Assembly (NCBI GenBank): GCA_022508735.1
Contig: JAFLUQ010000033.1
Span: forward strand, 1-18,714
Source of the DNA: Oscillospiraceae bacterium
GTDB taxonomy: Bacteria > Bacillota > Clostridia > UMGS1883
Length of the DNA: 18,714 nucleotides
Reading direction: 5' to 3'
Shown: positions 1-6,300 of the stretch, in pieces
Numbering within the stretch: position 1 is the stretch's first letter
Layout of the letters: every line of letters begins with the position of its first letter
Translations under genes and position numbers: made by a program
The notes under the pieces: generated by a model
What the model saw: only the letters and a program-made list of their open reading frames with translations
What the model was told of the DNA's origin: nothing
Databases searched by the model: none

Positions 1-243
1 TGCTGCGCCGAGGCCGCCGAAGCTATGGAGGAGATCACCGGCGAGGGGAGAGTTCAGGGCGTTGTGGCCATGGGCGGCGAGGGAGTGCGCCTGCGTGTGC
101 TGGTGCCCTGCGTGCCCGGCAGTCAGTACGCCGTTGAATTCGAGCTTCTTAAGCGCGTGAAGTATGCCTTTGACGAGAACGGCATAGAGCTCTACCATAC
201 TAAAATCGACTTGACAATAAGGGATGACAAACGTGAAAAATAG
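1..243 (+). CDS. MscS-family mechanosensitive channel, C-terminal end (partial)
   Basis: The reading frame is open from the first base and ends at TAA 241-243, giving 80 residues. The stretch with LRVLVPCVPGSQYAVEFEL followed by LKRVKYAFDENGIEL matches the cytoplasmic C-terminal domain of small-conductance mechanosensitive channels, where a V/A-rich beta strand, an xYxVxxEL helix and a [KR]xAFDExGIEI end are typical. In that family the domain forms part of the heptameric vestibule below the membrane pore, which opens under membrane tension to release solutes during hypo-osmotic shock. The transmembrane part lies before the window. The tail after the GIEL motif (YHTKIDLTIRDDKREK) is longer than the usual GIEIPFPQ ending. 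The gene overlaps the next one, which suggests co-transcription. Assignment rests on motif recognition of a short fragment. Confidence 0.75.
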   Translation, partial: CCAEAAEAMEEITGEGRVQGVVAMGGEGVRLRVLVPCVPGSQYAVEFELLKRVKYAFDENGIELYHTKIDLTIRDDKREK

Positions 244-1114
244 AAAAATGGCCGCAAACGCGGCGCTTGTAACCGCAACCATTATCTGGGGCAGCAGCTT
301 CTTTATAATGAAAAACACCCTTGACAGCATCGGCAGCTTCTATCTGCTGGCAGTGCGTTTCACCATTGCCTCGGTGCTGCTTTCGATAGTGTTCTTTCGC
401 AAGTACCGGCTGATTAATAAAGAATACATACTGGGCGGCATCGTACTCGGCGCGTTCATCGGCTCGGCCTACGTGGTGCAGACCATAGGCCTGAGCTTCA
501 CCACGCCCGGCAAGAACGCCTTTCTTACGGCGGTCTACTGCCTGATAGTGCCCTTCCTCTACTGGGCCGTAACTAAGGACAGGCCCGACGCCTATAACAT
601 ATCCGCCGCGGTGATCTGCATGATAGGAATAGGGTTGGTGTCCATAAATCCGGGCGCGGAAAGCATGTTCAATATCGGCGACATACTCACCCTCGGCGGC
701 GGCTTTCTCTACGCCTGCCACATAATAGCGGTGAACCGCATCAGCCCAGGCAAGGACATAATTTTTCTGACCATACTCCAGTTCGTCTCAGCCGCGGTCA
801 TGATATGGATGATCGCTCCCTTTGTGGATGAGTTCCCGGCGGAGCTCAGCACCGGGGCGTGGGTCTCGCTGGCGTATCTGGGTATCATGTGCACGGCGGT
901 TGCCCTTATGCTCCAGAACGTGGGGCAGAAGTATACCGAGCCCTCCACCGCGGCACTGCTTCTTAGCCTCGAGTCGGTGTTCGGCGTCATCTTCTCGATA
1001 ATCTTCGCGAGTGAACAGATGACCTTCCGCCTCGTGCTGGGCTTCGCGCTGATCTTTGCGGCTCTGGTGCTGTCTGAGGTAAAGCCGGGAAAGAGAGGCA
1101 GCAATGTACAATAG
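224..1114 (+). CDS. EamA/DMT superfamily transporter
   Basis: A 296-residue integral membrane protein with about ten hydrophobic segments, the usual size for two fused EamA domains. The first segment carries the family signature (TATIIWGSSFFIMKN), followed by a conserved Arg-containing helix (LLAVRFTIAS). Members of this drug/metabolite transporter superfamily export or import amino acids, nucleosides, sugars or drugs; no substrate can be read from the sequence. The frame overlaps the upstream channel gene by 20 bases and the downstream transporter gene by 11, so the three are probably one transcript. The start is uncertain. ATG 224 directly abuts the only Shine-Dalgarno-like stretch (AAGGG, 219-223), whereas in-frame GTG 233 sits 9 bases after it and is the better-spaced start; ATG 248 is a third option without a ribosome site. 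Confidence 0.93.
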   Translation: MTNVKNRKMAANAALVTATIIWGSSFFIMKNTLDSIGSFYLLAVRFTIASVLLSIVFFRKYRLINKEYILGGIVLGAFIGSAYVVQTIGLSFTTPGKNAFLTAVYCLIVPFLYWAVTKDRPDAYNISAAVICMIGIGLVSINPGAESMFNIGDILTLGGGFLYACHIIAVNRISPGKDIIFLTILQFVSAAVMIWMIAPFVDEFPAELSTGAWVSLAYLGIMCTAVALMLQNVGQKYTEPSTAALLLSLESVFGVIFSIIFASEQMTFRLVLGFALIFAALVLSEVKPGKRGSNVQ

Positions 1115-1964
1115 ACGAAAGGGTATACTCTGCATACTCTCAGCGGCCTTTTTCTTCGCCATGATGAACACCTTCGTCCGCTTGGCGGGGGATCTGCCCA
1201 GCATACAAAAGAGCTTCTTCCGTAACGTGGTGGCCCTGATTTTCTCCACCTGCATTCTGCTCAGAAGCGAAGAGAAGTTCCGCTTTGACATTAAAAATTT
1301 ACCGTACCTGTTTGGCCGCTCCTTCTTCGGCACAATAGGTATACTCGGTAATTTCTACGCCATAGACCACCTCCTTCTGTCAGACTCGTCGATGCTCAAC
1401 AAGCTGTCGCCGTTTTTTGCGATGATTTTCTCATACTTTATTCTGAAGGAAAAAATCAGCCCTGTTCAGGGGCTTTCCCTGATCGCGGCGATGACGGGCT
1501 GCGCCCTTATCGTGAAGCCCGGCACCGGTATGTTTGCGGGCCACGCCAGCATAATAGGCATAATCGGCGGCGCGGGGGCGGGCCTTGCCTACACCTTTGT
1601 ACGCATCCTCAGCAAGAGGGGAGAGCGGAGCGCCTTTATCGTGTTCTTTTTCTCGGTGTTCAGCACACTTGTGACAATTCCCTTTATTTTGGCTCATCAC
1701 GAGCCGATGAGCCTTTATCAATTTATTATGCTCATTTGCGCCGGATTCTCGGCCTGCGGCGGGCAGTTCAGCATCACAGCGGCCTACTCTAACGCCCCGG
1801 CAAGCGAGATATCCGTGTTCGACTATACGCAGGTTATCTTCGCCGCCGTCTGGGGCTTTGTGCTGTTCCATCAGCTGCCCGACGTGTGGAGCGTCGTCGG
1901 CTACGCTATGATAATCGGCACGGCGGTGCTTATGTTTTTGAGGAGAGAAAAGAAAGCAGGCTGA
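1104..1964 (+). CDS. EamA/DMT superfamily transporter
   Basis: A 286-residue polytopic membrane protein with about ten hydrophobic helices. The first helix (GILCILSAAFFFAMMNTFVR) and the stretch LLSDSSMLNKLSPFFAMIFS are typical of the DMT subgroup often annotated as 10-TM RhaT/EamA transporters; the second matches the conserved end of the first EamA repeat. The second repeat begins near residue 150 (GIIGGAGAGLAYTFVRILSK). A Shine-Dalgarno-like AGAGAGG lies 5 bases before ATG. The start overlaps the end of the preceding transporter gene by 11 bases, favouring translational coupling. The two adjacent transporters are clearly different sequences rather than a recent duplication. They could act as separate transporters or as a pair; the sequence does not decide, and the substrate is unknown. 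Confidence 0.93.
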   Translation: MYNRRKGILCILSAAFFFAMMNTFVRLAGDLPSIQKSFFRNVVALIFSTCILLRSEEKFRFDIKNLPYLFGRSFFGTIGILGNFYAIDHLLLSDSSMLNKLSPFFAMIFSYFILKEKISPVQGLSLIAAMTGCALIVKPGTGMFAGHASIIGIIGGAGAGLAYTFVRILSKRGERSAFIVFFFSVFSTLVTIPFILAHHEPMSLYQFIMLICAGFSACGGQFSITAAYSNAPASEISVFDYTQVIFAAVWGFVLFHQLPDVWSVVGYAMIIGTAVLMFLRREKKAG

Positions 1965-1967
1965 CGG

Positions 1968-1998
1968 TTAAGATAAACTATAATTTTCCGCGTATAAT
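1968..1998 (+). promoter_or_regulatory. Possible weak promoter upstream of the lactate dehydrogenase gene
   Basis: The 75-base gap before the dehydrogenase gene contains a perfect TATAAT at 1993-1998. The best -35 candidate is TTAAGA (1968-1973) at a 19-base spacing, which is poor; a second TATAAT at 1979-1984 has no convincing -35. The dehydrogenase gene may have its own start here or be read through from the transporters. I saw no clear Rex-type TTGTxAA inverted repeat. Confidence 0.3.
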
Positions 1999-2039
1999 CG
2001 TACATTAACAGGAAAACATAGCCCAAAGGAGGAAGAACC

Positions 2040-3071
2040 ATGAGAATAGCATTATTTGACGCCAAGCCCTACGACAGGCCGGGCTTCGAGAAATACGGCT
2101 CTGAAAAGGGGCTTAGCATCACCTTTTACGAGACAAAGCTCAATGAGGACACCGTAGGCCTTGCAAGGGGCTTTGACGGTGTGTGCGTGTTCGTGAACGA
2201 CACTGTTAACGCCGCCGTCATTGATAAGCTCCATGAGTACGGCGTGGGCTTTGTGGCCCTGCGCTGCGCGGGCTACAACAATGTGGATGTTGAGCACGCC
2301 TTCGGCAAGATCCACGTTTTCCGCGTTCCGGCATACTCGCCCTACGCGGTGGCCGAGCACGCAATGGCCATGCTGCTGACCTCGGTGCGCAGGGTGCACA
2401 AGGCCTATAACCGCACAAGAGAGTTCAATTTCAGCCTCAGCGGCCTGACGGGCTTTGATCTTCACGGCAAGACCGTGGGCGTGGTTGGCACAGGCAAGAT
2501 AGGCCGCGTGTTTATCGACATCTGCCGCGGCTTCGGTATGGAGGTTCTGGCCTACGATAAATTTCCCGCAAATGACAGCGGCTTAAACTACGTGCCCCTC
2601 GAGGAGCTTATGGAGCGGAGCGACGTGATCTCCTTCCACTGCCCGCTGACCGAGGAGACCCGCCACATGGTGAACCGCGAAAGCATAGCAAGGATGAAAA
2701 AGGGCGTGGTGCTCATTAACACCTCCCGCGGAGAGCTGATAGATGCCGAGGCCCTGCTTGAGGGCATAAAGGAGCGTAAGGTGGGCGCGGCCTGCCTTGA
2801 TGTGTATGAGGAGGAGTCGGACGTATTCTTTCAGGACTTCTCAGGCCATATTGTGGACGACGACACCCTTGCACGGCTCATATCCATGCCTAATGTGCTC
2901 GTGACCTCGCATCAGGCCTTTCTGACCGAGGAGGCGCTGAAGAGCATTGCCGATACCACAGTGAACAATATTATTGAGTTCACCGAGCATGGGACCTCGG
3001 AAAACGAGCTCTGCTACCGCTGCGGAAATATTGAAGACTGTAAGCAAAAACGCAGACAGCGTTGTTTTTGA
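2040..3071 (+). CDS. ldhA: D-lactate dehydrogenase (D-2-hydroxyacid dehydrogenase family)
   Basis: A 343-residue NAD-dependent dehydrogenase that most likely reduces pyruvate to D-lactate, regenerating NAD+ in fermentation. The catalytic domain begins at residue 1. The Rossmann dinucleotide motif GVVGTGKIG is at 147-155, with D173 as the likely ribose-binding acid. The catalytic triad is R230 (NTSRGELID), E259 (DVYEEE) and H291 (TSHQAF), a constant -5 offset from the classical lactobacillar enzyme numbering. The DVFFQDFSG stretch near residue 265 is typical of fermentative D-LDH. A strong AAAGGAGG site precedes ATG by 8 bases, and a hairpin terminator follows. The odd part is the C-terminal tail after residue 322, with four cysteines (C325, C328, C334, C342) and a KRRQR basic stretch; the catalytic family does not need it. 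A related 2-hydroxyacid substrate cannot be excluded. Confidence 0.93.
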   Translation: MRIALFDAKPYDRPGFEKYGSEKGLSITFYETKLNEDTVGLARGFDGVCVFVNDTVNAAVIDKLHEYGVGFVALRCAGYNNVDVEHAFGKIHVFRVPAYSPYAVAEHAMAMLLTSVRRVHKAYNRTREFNFSLSGLTGFDLHGKTVGVVGTGKIGRVFIDICRGFGMEVLAYDKFPANDSGLNYVPLEELMERSDVISFHCPLTEETRHMVNRESIARMKKGVVLINTSRGELIDAEALLEGIKERKVGAACLDVYEEESDVFFQDFSGHIVDDDTLARLISMPNVLVTSHQAFLTEEALKSIADTTVNNIIEFTEHGTSENELCYRCGNIEDCKQKRRQRCF

Positions 3072-3086
3072 GAATACATGATATGC

Positions 3087-3120
3087 CCGACACTTTTTTC
3101 GTAAGTGTCGGACTTTTTTT
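3087..3120 (+). terminator. Rho-independent terminator after ldhA
   Basis: A perfect 9-bp stem (CCGACACTT 3087-3095 with AAGTGTCGG 3103-3111) closes a 7-base loop and is followed by seven T residues (3114-3120). It lies 15 bases after the dehydrogenase stop codon and separates that unit from the surface-protein promoter. Confidence 0.92.
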
Positions 3121-3198
3121 CTTCTGTAGGTTTACGAAATTCCCGTTAACGTTTTATGAGTAAAAATTTATCATTTTTTATCATAATTTTGTAAAAAA

Positions 3199-3223
3199 CA
3201 CTTGCATTTTAGAATTACAAGTG
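3199..3223. promoter_or_regulatory. Inverted repeat overlapping the -35 element (candidate operator)
   Basis: CACTTG (3199-3204) and its exact reverse complement CAAGTG (3218-3223) are separated by 13 bases. The left arm covers the -35 hexamer and the right arm ends one base before the -10. A dimeric regulator bound here would block RNA polymerase. The geometry is what I see; the regulator is unknown and a 6-bp arm can occur by chance. Confidence 0.4.
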
Positions 3224-3230
3224 ATATAAT
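3202..3230 (+). promoter_or_regulatory. SigA-type promoter of the giant surface-protein gene
   Basis: TTGCAT (3202-3207) and TATAAT (3225-3230) are separated by exactly 17 bases in a very A+T-rich stretch that begins just after the upstream terminator. The -10 is perfect and the -35 matches TTGACA at four positions. Transcription from about 3237 would give a leader of about 137 bases. The leader contains no riboswitch I can recognise, only a weak GCAG/CTGC hairpin near 3304-3317. Confidence 0.75.
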
Positions 3231-3341
3231 TATATATAATATATAAAAGGTTTGTTTTTTTGTTTATAAAATGATGTTAACAGATATGGCGCAGATTTAA
3301 GCGGCAGTTTGTGCTGCACATTATATCGTTAAAAAGATGTA

Positions 3342-3377
3342 ATGAAAAAAATCGCAATAGGCGGTGGATCACTATGA
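3342..3377 (+). other. Possible 11-codon leader frame overlapping the surface-protein start (ATGA)
   Basis: An ATG at 3342 opens an 11-residue frame (MKKIAIGGGSL) whose TGA at 3375-3377 overlaps the ATG of the surface protein in an ATGA arrangement, the geometry used for translational coupling. The ribosome site for this ATG is weak (AAAAAG, then five bases). The GGCGGTGG before the main ATG lies inside this frame and may simply be that gene's own ribosome site, in which case the frame is accidental. Confidence 0.2.
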
Positions 3378-6300
3378 AAAAAATATCACTGAAAGACAGG
3401 GGCGCGGCGTTCATTCTCAGCTTGTGTGTGCTGTTTTCAAATTTGAGCTGGCCGGCGGTGGCTATAGCTGTGGATGATGTTACAGAGTTCTGCGTGCATC
3501 ATCCTGAGCACACTGAGGACTGCGGCTACATGCCCGGATTACTTTGCTCCCATGAGCACGATGAGAGCTGCTACGTTCTGGAGTGCCCATATGAGTATAC
3601 GGAGGAGTTCTATTCCGAAGCTGTGACCGATGAGGCGGAGCCTGAGGATACCGGGCTTCTTGCTCCCGAACTCGAGCTCTCTGAGCTTCTTGAGACGGCT
3701 TTTGATGAGGCTCTTGAGGAGGAGGAGCTCCCTGAGCTCGAGTCTCAGGCGACCGAGCTTCCCATGCCAGAGCCTGAGGTGATCGGGTTCCCTGCGCCGG
3801 CGCCTGCCGAGGCTGAGGAGACCGGGGTTCTCATACCCGGGCTTGAGGTGACTGAAATTTTTGAGCCCGCGGCAGAGGAGGAGCTGCATGAGCACGGGGA
3901 AGAGTGCTATGTGCTCAGCTGCTCTCATGAGCATGACGAGAGCTGCGGATATTTTGAGGGTCACCCCTGCGAATTCGTGTGCGAGATCTGCAAGCCTAAT
4001 ATTATTGCCTTGAATAATGAGATCATGACTATGGCTGCCGGTGATGTGGAGCTGCTTGCCGCGTTTGACTTTGAGAACGGCCTGACGGATACCTCCGGGA
4101 ACGGTGTTGCGGCGAACCTTGGGAACGGTAATATCAATAATACCCTCAAAACCGAGGCAGACGGAAATAAGTATCTTGACCTGTCTAATAACGCATATCT
4201 TACGCTGCCGACCGGCATATTAAGCGACGTTGAAGAGCTGACGGTCGAGATGAAAATAAAGTGGACGTATCCTAATAGTAACGGCGGATCAAACTGGGCG
4301 TTCTTTGCTTCGTCGAAAAATACTCAGCCTTGGCCCGGAGACTACATTGCTGTTGTGCTTGGTGAAGACAATATGCAAGAAGTAAAAGCGCAGCGGCAGA
4401 ACCAGTTCCCTGAAAACCGCACATATGCTGCAACCGGCTGGCCAAATGATAATGAATGGCACATTGTTAAAGCCGTATTTGGGGAGGATACCAACACAAT
4501 TTACCTTGACGGCGTGCAGAAAGCTACAGGTCAGGCCAATGTATCACTCTCGAACTGCTTCGGCCCGAACGGTGTTATTTGGTTCGGCGGCGCCACTTGG
4601 GGAACTAATTGGGGCGGTAATCCACCCGGTGAACACTTCAACGGCTCTATCGACGATATTAAGATCTGGGGCAAGATGCCTCCGCCGCCGCCCCCCTTTA
4701 TCCCGGAGGAGCACATCATCACAGAAAATGTGGTCGACCCGGAGGACACGACGGTAGACTTATTCGATTACTGGGTAAAAGGCGGTCAGTTTGACAACGA
4801 CTTCCGCGCGGTGAACAGCGCATATGAGGTTATGCAGGGAATAAACAACAATCACCTGCTTATATTCCTCGGTTATTTCGGAAAAGGCAATGACAATTTC
4901 GGTTCCGAAAAGGAGCATTACGGCGTATGGAACGCCTGGACGGGAGGCGGTGAATCCAGTAACTTTAATCCGGGCTCTGCCGCCAGCACAAACTTTAAGC
5001 CCTATCAGGGAATCGTATACAATAAGCTGGTAGGAGGCTATCCCCGTTTGGATATAGAGGGAGTTGCAAGAGATTTCTATGGAGGCTGGCTCCGTAATAA
5101 TAATGGAGGTCTTTTCAACAAAGATCACTACGAGGAATCCTTAGATTATCTGTTTGACAACAGCAATTTTTACGGAAAAAAGACATACCCCAATGTAACA
5201 GGCCTGTTCCGGATAGACGATAAAGGCTATTATTACTTTGATTCAAATAAGTCCTTCGCGGAATTGAACATAGATCAGGACTGGAATCAGAAAACAGACC
5301 TGAGCGCGACGGACGGAAACCACATAACGCTGTATGACATGCCTTGGGGTTATCTGGGCAACAGATCTGACAATACCAGCGGAAATGACGAAGGTCAGTT
5401 TTTCCCATTCAACCATTGGAGCACTCTTTTCAAGCAGGGCAAGAACGGTGCTGAGCAAAGAACACACAGACTTGAAGATCAGGTTAAAGACGGCCAGCCG
5501 ATGAACCACTACTTCGGCATGACGGTTACCACGAAGTTCATGCAGCCGAGGGACGGAATGATCTCGCCGACCACTCCGATGACCTTTGAGTTCTCGGGCG
5601 ACGACGACGTGTGGATCTTCATCGACGATGTGCTGGTGGGCGATATCGGCGGTATCCATCTGCCTGACGGTATCTCGATCGATTTCTCCACCGGAAATAT
5701 CATATATAAGGCAATAGGCATTACCGATCGGGACAATACGATCACCCACATGAGTGAAAAAACCATCAGAGACATGTTTCGTGATGCCGGAATGGAGAAC
5801 AGCGTGGCATGGAGCGGCGAAAACGGCGAGGGCAACACCTTTGCCAACGGCTCCATCCATACCCTGAAGTTCTACTATATGGAGCGAGGCAATGACGTTT
5901 CAAACTGCTCGATCTCCTTTAACCTTGAACCCATCATCAGGGATAAGATCAAAAAGGTGAACGAAGACGGCGACCCGCTCGATACCGCCGTGTTTACCCT
6001 TTATGAGGCGGAGATAAACGCCGCCGAATATAAACCCGCAAACAAATGGCACACCGCCAATGAATTTGGTATCCTGAAGGAAAACGGAAGGGAAAAGGTC
6101 GTTGTCGAAATTCTCACGAGTAAGTATGACGGCAAGGGCGAATACGAGATCGTAAACGATGACGGTGTAATTGACTTCACTAAATACAATGACGGAGCAT
6201 ACTTCATTCTGAGGGAGACTGATCCGCCGAGCGGATATCGCTTTAATGAGGATATAGTGCTTCAGTATCACTTCGATACCAACACCTTTACAGTTATAAA

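Noticed and set aside
200..721. Open antisense frame across the first transporter gene
   Set aside because: Low-complexity His/Arg/Ala-rich translation typical of a shadow of a membrane-protein gene.
1965..2039. Rex operator upstream of the lactate dehydrogenase gene
   Set aside because: No TTGTxAA-type inverted repeat is present; only isolated GTTAA and TTAAC fragments.
3225..3246. TA-rich run considered as a microsatellite repeat
   Set aside because: It is the -10 element and its A+T-rich flank; unit copies are irregular.
3311..3373. In-frame upstream extension of the giant surface protein
   Set aside because: The added residues are not signal-like and the stretch has no ribosome site; ATG 3374 begins a typical Lys-rich signal peptide.
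5243..5860. Open antisense frame inside the giant surface gene
   Set aside because: It mirrors the opposite strand's coding periodicity, has no ribosome site and gives no recognisable protein; other antisense frames in this gene are the same.
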